From: Bacillota bacterium
GTDB lineage: Bacteria; Bacillota; Bacilli; Bacillales; Cytobacillaceae
Direction: 5' to 3'
Length of the DNA: 39,731 nucleotides
NCBI GenBank assembly: GCA_023387295.1
Contig: JAEWIG010000323.1
Coordinates: forward strand, 1 to 39,731
Shown here: positions 22,923-31,491 of the stretch, piece by piece
How the letters are laid out: each line of letters opens with the position of its first letter
Position numbering within the stretch: position 1 is the first letter of the stretch
Program-made: the position numbers and the translations under genes
Notes under the pieces: generated by a model
The model's database searches: none
Told to the model about the DNA's origin: nothing
What the model saw: the letters and a program-made list of their open reading frames with translations, nothing else

Positions 22923-24431
22923 TTACATAGTCACGCCATCTTTAAAAATTGCAATCTCTTTAAATCCGAAAACTTCATTATTTGTTTGCTTCGTTCCTGA
23001 CGCAACTGCAAGGATATATCGAAAGAACTCTTCGACTAAATCTTCCATCGCGATATTTTCAACAAGCTTTCCAGCGTTATAATCAATCCAATTTTTCTTT
23101 CTTTCAGCTAATGCCGTATTCGTTGCAATTTTTACTGTTGGTGTTGGTCCCCCAAAAGGAGTTCCTCTTCCCGTTGTAAATAGAACCATTTGGCAACCAG
23201 ATGCTGCAAGTGCTGTTACAGAAACAAGATCATTACCAGGTCCTTGAAGTAAACTTAAACCCTTTTCTTTAACCATTCCTCCATATTGAAGAACATCATT
23301 GACTTGGGCAAACCCACCTTTTTGCACACAGCCGAGCGATTTTTCTTCTAGGGTTGTAATACCACCCTTTTTGTTTCCTGGAGAAGGATTTTCATATACA
23401 GGCTGATCATATTTAATAAAATAATGCTTAAAGTCATTGATAAGATGGACAATATTTGAAAATGTTTCTTTATCCTTTGCACGCTCCATTAGGATTGTTT
23501 CAGCACCGAACATTTCCGGAACTTCTGTTAAAACAGTCCCTCCTCCAAAGCCAATCAATTTATCTGAAAAAGCTCCTACAAGTGGGTTAGCAGTAATACC
23601 TGATAAACCGTCTGAGCCTCCACATTTCAAACCAATTTTCAGTTCTGAAACAGGTACATCCTCTCTTGTAAAAATATTCGCATATTGGATAAGCTCATCA
23701 ATGAGTTCAAGCCCTTCTTCCATTTCGTCCTCAGCTAATTGAACACTCAAAAACTTCACACGGTCTGGATTATAATCTCCTATTACATCTTTAAATAAAT
23801 CAATATAATTATTTTCACAGCCTAGTCCAAGCACAAGAACACCACCTGCATTAGGATGATGAATTAAGTTTGCAAGGACTTTTTGTGTATATGTTAAATC
23901 ATCACCTAACTGTGAACATCCATAAGGATGAGCATAGTGATAGATGCCGTCAACGTTCTCTGCTTGCAATGTTTTATTCGCTAGCTTCACAAGGTTTTCT
24001 GCTGTTTTATTAATACAGCCAACTGTGTTAATTACCCATATTTCATTGCGGATTCCAGTATTTCCATCTTCTCTCCGATAGCCTTTAAATGTGGGAATAA
24101 CACTGTTTATTTCTTGTGTAGTATTTACTTTTTTCGGTATAAACGTATACTCCAATTCACCTTTTAAATTCGTTTTTACATTATGACTATGAACGAACGC
24201 ACCCTTTTCAACGTATGCCGTTGCATGTCCAATTGGATAACCGTATTTTATTATATTCGTCCCTTCAGCTATCGGCTGATTCGCAAATTTATGCCCTCTT
24301 GAAACATCTTCAAGAAGAGTAACTGTTTTCCCCTCAATTGTTACATTCTCACCTTTATTTAAATCCTGAAGACAAATCCATACATTGTCTTTAGGGTGAA
24401 TTTGAATTACCTTTTGCTCATTTGTATTCAT
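22923..24431 (-). CDS. uxaA: Altronate dehydratase
   Basis: The 502-aa enzyme dehydrates D-altronate to 2-keto-3-deoxy-D-gluconate. An N-terminal SAF-type domain (about 1-95) contains HPKDNVWICLQDLNKG and YGYPIGHATAYVEKGAFVHSHN. The C-terminal catalytic domain contains GYRREDGNTGIRNEIWVINTVGCINKTAE, LGLGCENNYID, GLKCGGSDGLSGITANPLVG and TTGRGTPFGGPTPTVKIATNT. Conserved cysteines (HPYGCSQLG, LGCE, LKCGGSD) fit metal binding. The length is normal. Confidence 0.95.
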   Translation of the reverse strand: MNTNEQKVIQIHPKDNVWICLQDLNKGENVTIEGKTVTLLEDVSRGHKFANQPIAEGTNIIKYGYPIGHATAYVEKGAFVHSHNVKTNLKGELEYTFIPKKVNTTQEINSVIPTFKGYRREDGNTGIRNEIWVINTVGCINKTAENLVKLANKTLQAENVDGIYHYAHPYGCSQLGDDLTYTQKVLANLIHHPNAGGVLVLGLGCENNYIDLFKDVIGDYNPDRVKFLSVQLAEDEMEEGLELIDELIQYANIFTREDVPVSELKIGLKCGGSDGLSGITANPLVGAFSDKLIGFGGGTVLTEVPEMFGAETILMERAKDKETFSNIVHLINDFKHYFIKYDQPVYENPSPGNKKGGITTLEEKSLGCVQKGGFAQVNDVLQYGGMVKEKGLSLLQGPGNDLVSVTALAASGCQMVLFTTGRGTPFGGPTPTVKIATNTALAERKKNWIDYNAGKLVENIAMEDLVEEFFRYILAVASGTKQTNNEVFGFKEIAIFKDGVTM

Positions 24432-24450
24432 TGTTTATAAGCCCCCCTTT

Positions 24451-25734
24451 TTAGAAGAATGTGTTTGGCATCCACATTGAGATGGCTGGGATAAAGGCTA
24501 TTAATAATGCAGCAATCATTAATAAAACTAAAAACGGCCAGCTTTCCTTAACAAACTCTTCAATCTTCGTTCCTGTGATGGCACAGGTTGTAAACATGAT
24601 CGTTCCTAAAGGTGGTGTTAATGTTCCTATACTTAAACAAATAATAAAGAAGATCCCAAAATGCACAGGATCAATTCCATATGCAGAAAGCATAGGAATA
24701 AATAATGGAGTTAAAATGATAATTAACACATTTCCTTCTACAAACATCCCTGCAACTAATAGAAATACTAGTACCACAAGGAAGAATAGAACACTAGACT
24801 CAACATTCCCAATCATCAGCTCTGAAGCCTTTTGCGGGATTTGTTCAAGTGTCAATACCCAACCAAATGCAGCCCCCGCTGCAATAATAAGCAATACAGA
24901 TGCAGCAGTATGAGCGGTTTCTAATAATGCACTAATTAGCTGCTTAATAGTCATTTCTCGATAAATAACTAAACCAAGAACCAATGCATATAAAACAGCA
25001 ATTGCCCCTGCCTCTGTTGCACTGAAGATTCCAAAACGGATACCACCAATAATAATAAGTGGAAGAAGAAGTGCTAATAATGCATCTTTAAAGGTGTATA
25101 GAAATTCTTTTAGAGTTACCTTCTTTTTCTCACCTGTTTCAAGATTATGTTTTTTAGCATAAAAATGAACATAAATCATAAACAATACGCAAAGCGTAAT
25201 TCCAGGGATAATCCCTGCCATAAACAGTTTTCCAATTGAAACATTTCCAACATAACCATACATAATTAAAGCAATGCCCGGCGGAATAATCGGAGTAATT
25301 AGCGCTGTAGCTGCTGTTAATGCAGTGGAAAATGATTTCGTATATCCTTTTTCAACCATTTCAGGAACAAGGATTTTTGATTGCATCGCTGCATCCGCTA
25401 TATTAGAACCGCTTAACCCACCCATTAATGTACTTAAAACAACATTTATCTGAGCGAGTGCACCTGGAAGTGGGCGTGTAATAACCTCAGCAAATTTCAG
25501 CATTCTAGATGTAATCCCTGTATAGTTCATTAAAATTCCTGCTGTCATAAAAAAGACAATAGCAAGAAGTGGAACAGATTCAATTCCTCCAATCATTCTT
25601 TGAATAAGAATCGACATCGTAAAGCTATCACTAAATAAGAAATACACTGCTGTACTAACAATTAGCGCATACGCAATTGGTACATTTATTAAAAATAAAA
25701 AGAGTAGGACGACTAACATGATCGCTAAGGCCAT
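24451..25734 (-). CDS. dctM: TRAP transporter large permease (DctM)
   Basis: The 427-aa protein has about twelve membrane helices and conserved DctM motifs: PLLAIVFFMTAGILMNYTGIT, GGLSGSNIADAAMQSKILVPEM, ALTAATALITPIIPPGIALIMYG. It forms the sodium-driven channel with DctQ, fed by the binding protein DctP. Within this operon the cargo is probably a hexonate or hexuronate such as L-galactonate. The start follows the dctQ stop almost immediately. Confidence 0.95.
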   Translation of the reverse strand: MALAIMLVVLLFLFLINVPIAYALIVSTAVYFLFSDSFTMSILIQRMIGGIESVPLLAIVFFMTAGILMNYTGITSRMLKFAEVITRPLPGALAQINVVLSTLMGGLSGSNIADAAMQSKILVPEMVEKGYTKSFSTALTAATALITPIIPPGIALIMYGYVGNVSIGKLFMAGIIPGITLCVLFMIYVHFYAKKHNLETGEKKKVTLKEFLYTFKDALLALLLPLIIIGGIRFGIFSATEAGAIAVLYALVLGLVIYREMTIKQLISALLETAHTAASVLLIIAAGAAFGWVLTLEQIPQKASELMIGNVESSVLFFLVVLVFLLVAGMFVEGNVLIIILTPLFIPMLSAYGIDPVHFGIFFIICLSIGTLTPPLGTIMFTTCAITGTKIEEFVKESWPFLVLLMIAALLIAFIPAISMWMPNTFF

Positions 25735-25735
25735 A

Positions 25736-26218
25736 TTATGCTTGCTCCTTTTCGCCAGATTCTACTTGGAAGGATTTAATTAATCTAACAGTAAAATGTA
25801 CAGCTGTCATAAATCCTCCAAAAGGGACTGCAAAATCAATATATTGATAGCTTAATCCAAGAACAGGAGTCAGTTTCATACCAGCCTGTGCAGTTAACTC
25901 CGTACCTAAAAACATAAAAACATAAATTAATACAAAATAAATAGCGGCTGCACCAACTAAATTGAAAATATTTCGAAACACTTTCGGCAGCTTCATAATA
26001 AAGTAATCAACGCCAATATGGCCGCCCCTCTTCATAGCAGAGCTCATGCCTATAAAAACAAGCCAAACGAAAAATCCAAGTGTTATTTCCTCAACCCATG
26101 AAATCGGGCTATTTAATACAAATCTACAAAAAACATTTATTATCGTTAACGCCGAAATACCAATAATAGCAAGAACAGAGAGTATATCATCAATAGGGTT
26201 GAACCATTTTGCAATCAT
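25736..26218 (-). CDS. dctQ: TRAP transporter small permease (DctQ)
   Basis: The protein is 160 aa from ATG 26218, 9 nt after AGGAGG; the track-length start at 26263 lacks a site and would read through a hairpin. Four membrane helices and typical motifs are visible: INVFCRFVLNSPISWVEEITLGFFVWLVFIGMSSAMKRGGHIGVDYF. It partners with DctM directly downstream. Confidence 0.93.
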   Translation of the reverse strand: MIAKWFNPIDDILSVLAIIGISALTIINVFCRFVLNSPISWVEEITLGFFVWLVFIGMSSAMKRGGHIGVDYFIMKLPKVFRNIFNLVGAAAIYFVLIYVFMFLGTELTAQAGMKLTPVLGLSYQYIDFAVPFGGFMTAVHFTVRLIKSFQVESGEKEQA

Positions 26219-26239
26219 AAAATCGCGCCTCCTATTAAA

Positions 26240-26285
26240 TAAAACTACCGTAAGATAGGGCAATTACCATCCTACTTACGGTTAG
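26240..26285 (-). terminator. Intercistronic hairpin between dctP and dctQ
   Basis: On the minus strand CCGTAAG-TAGG and CCTA-T-CTTACGG pair over 11 bp with one bulge. It lies between the dctP stop and the dctQ ribosome binding site, followed by a weak T-rich tail. It probably stabilises the dctP message and lets only part of the transcripts continue, giving more binding protein than permease. Confidence 0.6.
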
Positions 26286-26293
26286 TAAAATAT

Positions 26294-27322
26294 TTATCTA
26301 TTTTTTAGTAATTCTTGAACATTTTCATATAAATTTGGAGTCCAATTAGGGAATGCTGTGTAAACGCTCTTAGCAGCTTCTCTGAATTTTTCTACATCCA
26401 CTTCATGAATTTCGATACCTTCAGATTCAAACTGAGCTAATACTGATTCAGCTTCTTTCTCTGCAACTTCACGTCCATATGTTCCTGCTTCATTTCCAGA
26501 ATCAACTAAAATTTGAACTAAGTCTTCTGGTACTGTTTCCATGAACTTTGTACCAGCAATCCATGGACTGAGAATTTTTGTATGTCCTGTCAATGTTAAA
26601 TGCTTTGCAACTTCTTGTGTTTTAGATCCATTTAATACTGGTAGTGGATTTTCTGCTCCATCTACTAATCCTTGTTGTAGGGCTGTGTATAAATCAGCTA
26701 ATGGCATTGGTGTAGGTGTAGCACCTAATGCTTCAAATGATTTAATATACATTTGGTTATTTGGTACGCGAATTTTCATGCCCTTTAAATCTTCAGGTGT
26801 TTCAACTGGTTTTGTTGTCATTAGATGACGTGTTCCGTAAATTGTATTTGTATTTACAATGAAAATATCTTTCGATTTTAATTGATCATTTAGACCTTTA
26901 TACCAATCAGTTGTGGTTAAATAAAGTAGATCATCAAAGTTTTCTGTTAAGTATGGCGCAGTAAAAATCCCTACATCTGGAACATAATCCATTAAAAAAT
27001 CATAACCTGTAAAAATAATTACATTGTTACCCATAATTGCTTGTTCAACTACGTCTTTCTCTGAACCAAGTTGTGAACTTGGGTAAAGCTTTAATTCAAG
27101 TTTCCCATTACTTTTTTCTTCAGCTAATTCCTTCCACTTTTTTGCTTGTAAATCAAGCGGCTCACCAGGTTGGTTTCCATAGGCAACATTGATTGTCACA
27201 ACATCAGTTGATTCATTGCTTTTTTTGCCGACTTTTTCTTTTTCAGAACCACAGGCTGTCAGTGCTAGAAGCAGTACAGCTGAAATAAATAGAAAAATAG
27301 ATTTACCGAAAACTTTTTTCAT
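26294..27322 (-). CDS. dctP: TRAP transporter substrate-binding lipoprotein (DctP)
   Basis: The 342-aa protein has a lipoprotein signal ending LLALTAC (Cys24 region), then the DctP fold: NVAYGNQPGEPLDLQAKKWKELAEEKSNGKLELKLYPSSQLGSEKDVVEQ, GMKIRVPNNQMYIKSFEALGATPTPMPLADLYTALQQGLVDGAENPLP. The RVP arginine expected to bind the carboxylate of the ligand is present. It is the first transport gene after kdgK. The ligand is inferred from the operon to be a sugar acid. Confidence 0.94.
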   Translation of the reverse strand: MKKVFGKSIFLFISAVLLLALTACGSEKEKVGKKSNESTDVVTINVAYGNQPGEPLDLQAKKWKELAEEKSNGKLELKLYPSSQLGSEKDVVEQAIMGNNVIIFTGYDFLMDYVPDVGIFTAPYLTENFDDLLYLTTTDWYKGLNDQLKSKDIFIVNTNTIYGTRHLMTTKPVETPEDLKGMKIRVPNNQMYIKSFEALGATPTPMPLADLYTALQQGLVDGAENPLPVLNGSKTQEVAKHLTLTGHTKILSPWIAGTKFMETVPEDLVQILVDSGNEAGTYGREVAEKEAESVLAQFESEGIEIHEVDVEKFREAAKSVYTAFPNWTPNLYENVQELLKNR

Positions 27323-27345
27323 TTTATGACTCCCTTTTCTTTTTA

Positions 27346-28293
27346 TTATCTAGAAACTGCTTTTCGTTCCCCTAAAAAAATGTCTAATTCCTCTTTATAA
27401 GGTAAGCCCTCATTATCCCCTTCAACCCCAATAACATGAGCCGCAACAGCATTGGCAAACATTAATGATTTTTCAAGAGACATTTCTTTAATGAGGCTGT
27501 AAAGATAACCAGCAGCAAACCCATCACCAGCACCTATTACATCAATAACTTTACCCTTATCAATTACTGGTGAATGAACTCGTTCACCATCTCGAAAACC
27601 AATTGCTCCTCGTTCTCCTTGTTTCAAAATGACATGTTCAATTCCGAAGCCTTTTGCAATTTCATATACTTCATCAGGATTGGATGTTCCAAAGAGAATT
27701 TCAGCTTCTTCTTCACCTGTCATTAATAAATCGACATATGGTAAATAGGAGCGTAATGTTTGTACTGCTTCCTCAGCACCCCAAAGTTTTAATCGAATAT
27801 TCGGATCAAATGAAACAGTCAGATTATTTTTCTTAGCAAGCTTCAATAAATGTGCCATCACCTCCTTATTAGTATCGTTAACAGCTGGAAATACACCTGA
27901 AACATGCAATATTTTGGCTTGTTTAATATATTCCTCATTTATTTCTTCATTTTTATAAGTAAGCGTTGGGGATTGATGTCGATAATAGTAAGAATTAATA
28001 TTCTCCCCATTTAATATCTCTTTAAAATAAATCGATGTTGGATAGCCTTCGATTAATTGAACCTCTGAAACATCAACCCCCTCTCCCCGAACGAAGTTAT
28101 GAATGTAGCGGCCGAATTCATCTTTTCCTAGTCTACTCATCCACCCTGCACTAAGACCAAGACGGGAACACCCAATGGCAACGTTTAATTCAGCGCCTCC
28201 TACTTTACGCTCAAAAGCATTTACAAAGCGCAAAGGACCTTTCGTTGAGGGGTTAAATAATACTAATGCATCCCCAATTGTAATAATATCCAA
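27346..28293 (-). CDS. kdgK: 2-keto-3-deoxygluconate kinase (PfkB family)
   Basis: The 315-aa ribokinase-family enzyme phosphorylates KDG to KDPG with ATP. The family features are GGAELNVAIGCSRLGL near residue 32-47, NVRFDP-type region SFDPNIRLKLW (161-171), and DVIGAGDGFAAGYL with catalytic Asp257. It begins at TTG 28293 after GGAGAG. Together with uxaA (upstream step) and kdgA (downstream step) this identifies the substrate well. Confidence 0.93.
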   Translation of the reverse strand: MDIITIGDALVLFNPSTKGPLRFVNAFERKVGGAELNVAIGCSRLGLSAGWMSRLGKDEFGRYIHNFVRGEGVDVSEVQLIEGYPTSIYFKEILNGENINSYYYRHQSPTLTYKNEEINEEYIKQAKILHVSGVFPAVNDTNKEVMAHLLKLAKKNNLTVSFDPNIRLKLWGAEEAVQTLRSYLPYVDLLMTGEEEAEILFGTSNPDEVYEIAKGFGIEHVILKQGERGAIGFRDGERVHSPVIDKGKVIDVIGAGDGFAAGYLYSLIKEMSLEKSLMFANAVAAHVIGVEGDNEGLPYKEELDIFLGERKAVSR

Positions 28294-28329
28294 TTAACTC
28301 TCTCCAATCTGATTTAAAGTGTTCTTATT

Positions 28330-29331
28330 CTAAGTTGATTGACGGATAATGAGCTCTGGGGAAAAGCGTATTATCTCATGTTCATCCTTTTTCCCTGATT
28401 CAATTTGTTTTAATAATATATCCCCTGCCATTTTCCCCATTTCTACAGATGGCTGCGAAATGATTGTTAGCTTCGGATCATATATTTCGGAAAAAGATAC
28501 TTCATCAATACTGATTAGTCCAAGATCTTTTGGAATGACTAGGCCATTTTCTTTAGTAAAACGCAGAACTTCAAGAAGGGTTAAATCATTACCTGCAAGT
28601 ATTGCATCTGGCGGAACTGGTTGATCAAACATTTCTTTCAGAATAGTTTGCATTTCTTTCCTTTCTACCCCAGCGAGAAACTTATCATTTAGTGGTAAAT
28701 TTCTTTTGAGCAAACTATTTTTATAGCCCTCCATCCTTTCGATACGAGGTGTAATGTTCCTCTCAATCGATGAAGTTAACATAGCAATTCTTTTATATCC
28801 TCTATCGAAGAGATGCTTCACGGCCATTTCAGAAGCATTTCGATTATCTAGCAAAATTGTGGGAGTATTTATCCCCTCAACAAATCTGTCCACAAAAACA
28901 AGTGGATAGTTTACTTTTGTCATTCGTTGATAAAGTTCAAAATTCCCACCAGTTGGAAAGATAATCAAGCCATCAACCTGTTTGGCTAGAAGCATTTCAA
29001 TATAACCCTTTTCCTTTTCAGGATCATCATCTGCATTGCAAACGATTACATTTACTCGCTCAACATTACAAACGTCTTCTATTGAACGAATCACCTGGGT
29101 TGAAAAAGTATGAAGAATATTTGCTACAATTACGCCAATTGTTGAAGTTTTTTTCTGCTTCAAGCTACGTGCAATAATATTTGGTTGGTATCCAAGGGTT
29201 TCAATCGCTTCTTTAATTCGAGCTTTTGTTTCTTCACTCATATACTCATATCGATGATTAATGAACTGGGAAACAGTACTTTTAGAAACATTTGCCATTT
29301 TGGCAACATCAGCCATAGTAATATTTTTCAA
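28330..29331 (-). CDS. LacI-family repressor of the hexonate operon (KdgR-like)
   Basis: The protein is 333 aa from TTG 29331, 9 nt after GGAG; the TTG at 29346 overlaps that site. It has an N-terminal LacI helix-turn-helix (ITMADVAKMANVSKSTVSQFINHRYEYMSEETKARIKEAIETLGYQPN), then a sugar-binding domain (IGVIVANILHTFSTQVIRSIEDV, DGLIIFPTGG, ISIDEVSFSEIYDPKLTIISQPS). It heads the operon and has an operator over its own promoter. The inducer is probably KDG or a related sugar acid. Confidence 0.93.
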   Translation of the reverse strand: MKNITMADVAKMANVSKSTVSQFINHRYEYMSEETKARIKEAIETLGYQPNIIARSLKQKKTSTIGVIVANILHTFSTQVIRSIEDVCNVERVNVIVCNADDDPEKEKGYIEMLLAKQVDGLIIFPTGGNFELYQRMTKVNYPLVFVDRFVEGINTPTILLDNRNASEMAVKHLFDRGYKRIAMLTSSIERNITPRIERMEGYKNSLLKRNLPLNDKFLAGVERKEMQTILKEMFDQPVPPDAILAGNDLTLLEVLRFTKENGLVIPKDLGLISIDEVSFSEIYDPKLTIISQPSVEMGKMAGDILLKQIESGKKDEHEIIRFSPELIIRQST

Positions 29332-29360
29332 GTTTACACTCTCCAAAAAGATACTTATTG

Positions 29361-29423
29361 TTACTAAATCGATTTAGTAAACCGATTTAGTAAAATTATA
29401 AATTATCTGAAAGATTTTTACAA
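29361..29423 (-). promoter_or_regulatory. Promoter and LacI operator of the hexonate catabolic operon
   Basis: On the minus strand TTGTAA (29418-29423) and TATAAT (29395-29400) are separated by 17 nt. Directly downstream is a perfect 20-bp palindrome TTACTAAATCGATTTAGTAA (29361-29380), plus a third half-site GATTTAGTAA (29384-29393). Together they cover the transcription start. It is the classical LacI autorepression layout, with overlapping sites. Confidence 0.9.
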
Positions 29424-29515
29424 TAAAAATTTTAAAAATTTTATTCCCGCTATAAATTTTGCTAGCCGTTTGCATAGAAGTAATTAGGCTGGTTACTACT
29501 TTGAACTATTCAAAA

Positions 29516-29719
29516 TTAAGAACCATATCCATAAGTTCCGTATTCTGATTCACTTACATGCTTATAAAAAGTTCGTGACTCACTAAACCAATTTGATGAA
29601 ATAACTCTTTGCCCCTGATATGCCCCTTCATCAAGAAGATTGTTTCCCCCTCTAAAACATATCAATTTGCTATTTTTTAAAAAAAGCGTATAATAACTCA
29701 TGCACAAAATAGTTATCAA
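29516..29719 (-). pseudogene. Remnant of a beta-lactamase-family (class C/serine hydrolase) gene
   Basis: A 67-codon frame contains LLDEGAYQGQRVISSNWFSESRTFYKHVSESEYGTYGYGS. This matches the segment of PF00144 proteins that reads G-x-Y-x-G-x-R-(I/V)-(I/V)-S-x-x-W and continues to YGYGW. The catalytic SxxK and most of the domain are missing and the frame stops right after YGYG. There is no ribosome binding site, and the MarR promoter overlaps its 5' part. It is a decayed gene fragment. Confidence 0.55.
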
Positions 29720-29726
29720 AGATAAC
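29667..29726 (+). promoter_or_regulatory. Promoter and probable MarR operator
   Basis: TTGCTA (29667-29672) and TATAAT (29689-29694) are spaced by 16 nt. An inverted repeat GTTATC-AAA-GATAAC (29712-29726) lies over the early transcribed region, with a further ATAACT/AGTTAT pair overlapping it. It suggests autorepression by the MarR protein encoded downstream. Confidence 0.65.
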
Positions 29727-29744
29727 CATAAAGGAGGAGAGTAA

Positions 29745-30185
29745 ATGAGAACCTTATATCAAGAAATGTTTCATCAATTGACTTTAACAACCAGGCCTTT
29801 TGAAACACAGTTAAATGAACAACTAGCAAAATATAATATTCATCGTACTGAGTGGGCTATTTTATATTACCTAATGCTTGATGAAAATATTAGTTTAGTT
29901 GAAATTGGTCGAATATTAGGCATGGATAAACCAAATGTTACACGTTCCGTAAAGCGCCTTGTAGAGTTAGATTACGTTGAACTTTACCCTTCTCAAAGCG
30001 ACGGACGAAAAAAAATAATTAAGGTAACAGAAAAAGGACAGACCTTATTTCAGGAAATACGTACATCTATTACTATCTTTGAATTAGACATATTAGAAGG
30101 TGTTTCAGAGGAAGAACAGCGCAGCATGTACGATACATTAAAAAAAATTCAACAAAATTTAATCAAGAGAGCAGGCGAGCAGTAA
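29745..30185 (+). CDS. MarR-family regulator
   Basis: This 146-aa winged-helix regulator contains LAKYNIHRTEWAILYYLMLDENISLVEIGRILGMDKPNVTRSVKRLVELDYVELYPSQSDGRKKIIKVTEKGQTLF (about 28-100), including the DxRxx wing. AAGGAGG lies just before the ATG. The MFS gene begins immediately after its stop, so the pair forms an efflux operon repressed by MarR and released by the exported compound. The ligand is not known. Confidence 0.92.
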   Translation: MRTLYQEMFHQLTLTTRPFETQLNEQLAKYNIHRTEWAILYYLMLDENISLVEIGRILGMDKPNVTRSVKRLVELDYVELYPSQSDGRKKIIKVTEKGQTLFQEIRTSITIFELDILEGVSEEEQRSMYDTLKKIQQNLIKRAGEQ

Positions 30186-31370
30186 GTGAGTAATACAAGA
30201 GAAAAACTATGGACAAAAGATTTTATTGTGATGTCCGTTATTAACTTTATTCTTATGCTAATTTTTTATTTACTAATGGTGACGATGGCCTCCTTCGCTG
30301 TGAAAGAGTATCACGCTTCCGTCTCCCAAGCTGGACTCATATCAGGGATTTATATAGTTGGCGCATTAATTGGACGTATCATCACAGGTCGAATCATTCA
30401 AAGAGTTGGCACGAAAAAAATCTTAATGATTGGCTTAATTTTATTTGCTTTAACAATGTCCTTTTATTTTATTCAAGCCGGCATTACCGTTTTATTAATG
30501 AGCCGTCTAGTGAATGGGATTGCAGTTGGGATTGCCTCAACAGCAACAAGTACAGTAGTAGCACAAATATTACCGAACACTCGCAGAGGTGAAGGTATTG
30601 GTTACTTCAGTATGAGTACAACACTAGGTACTGCCATCGGGCCTTTCTTCGGTCTCATGTTAAGTCAACATACTACCTATTTTGTTATTTTCTCATTATG
30701 TATGTTTTTAGCAATCATCGCTCTAGTCAGCGCCTTCTTTACAAAAATACCGAAAAGTGAAGCACCTGCAGTGCATGAAGAGAAAGGCTTCCATTTTTCA
30801 CAATTTATTGATAGAAAAGCACTTCCAATTGCGATCATTATGTTACTATTTGCACTAGGTTATGCTAGCCTTATCTCCTATCTCAACTTCTTTGCAGAAG
30901 AACGTGATTTAGTCAGTGCATCGAGCTTTTTCTTCTTTGTTTACGCAGTAGCCATTCTTCTCACACGCCCATTCACTGGTCGAATAATGGACACAAAAGG
31001 AGCCAACTATATTGTATATCCATGTGCCATTTTCTTTGGTGTAGGCTTGCTACTATTAAGTATCTCACATAGCACCTCTCTCCTATTAATTTCAGGCGCT
31101 ATTATTGGCATTGGCTATGGTAATATTTCTTCTACTCTTCAAGCACTTGCGATTAAAGTAACGACTTTTGAAAAAATGGGATTAGCTACTTCGACTTACT
31201 TTATTGGATTAGACGTAGGTCTTGGCTTTGGCCCTTATTTCTTAGGTTTTTTAATCCCATCCCTTGGATACAGCAATTTGTACGTTTGGTTAGGGATTTT
31301 TATGATTGCTCTTATGATTCTTTACTATTTCTTACATGGAAAGAAAGATCATTTATTAATAAAAAAATAA
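30186..31370 (+). CDS. MFS drug-type exporter
   Basis: The 394-aa protein starts at GTG right after the marR stop and is probably translationally coupled. Twelve membrane helices are visible, with GRIITGRIIQRVGTKKILMIGLILF (loop 2-3 motif) and RLVNGIAVGIASTATSTVVAQILPNTRRGEGIGYFSMSTTLGTAIGPFFG (motif C region of DHA-type antiporters). It probably exports a toxic compound or metallophore. The substrate is unknown. Confidence 0.9.
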   Translation: MSNTREKLWTKDFIVMSVINFILMLIFYLLMVTMASFAVKEYHASVSQAGLISGIYIVGALIGRIITGRIIQRVGTKKILMIGLILFALTMSFYFIQAGITVLLMSRLVNGIAVGIASTATSTVVAQILPNTRRGEGIGYFSMSTTLGTAIGPFFGLMLSQHTTYFVIFSLCMFLAIIALVSAFFTKIPKSEAPAVHEEKGFHFSQFIDRKALPIAIIMLLFALGYASLISYLNFFAEERDLVSASSFFFFVYAVAILLTRPFTGRIMDTKGANYIVYPCAIFFGVGLLLLSISHSTSLLLISGAIIGIGYGNISSTLQALAIKVTTFEKMGLATSTYFIGLDVGLGFGPYFLGFLIPSLGYSNLYVWLGIFMIALMILYYFLHGKKDHLLIKK

Positions 31371-31390
31371 TATAGAATAGGCTCTATCAA

Positions 31391-31428
31391 AACAGTTCAT
31401 TGACAAAAAGAAATTGTCAGTGGGCTGT
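31391..31428. terminator. Bidirectional terminator between convergent genes
   Basis: AACAGTTCATTGACAA (31391-31406) pairs with TTGTCAGTGGGCTGTT (31413-31428) with G-U wobbles and a 6-nt loop. It lies between the MFS gene and the convergent gene ending at 31492. Confidence 0.65.
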
Positions 31429-31491
31429 TAAAACTTGAGCTTTTGCTACAGTATAGGAGTTAACTAATTGGATAGCATTAAATACTTTCTG

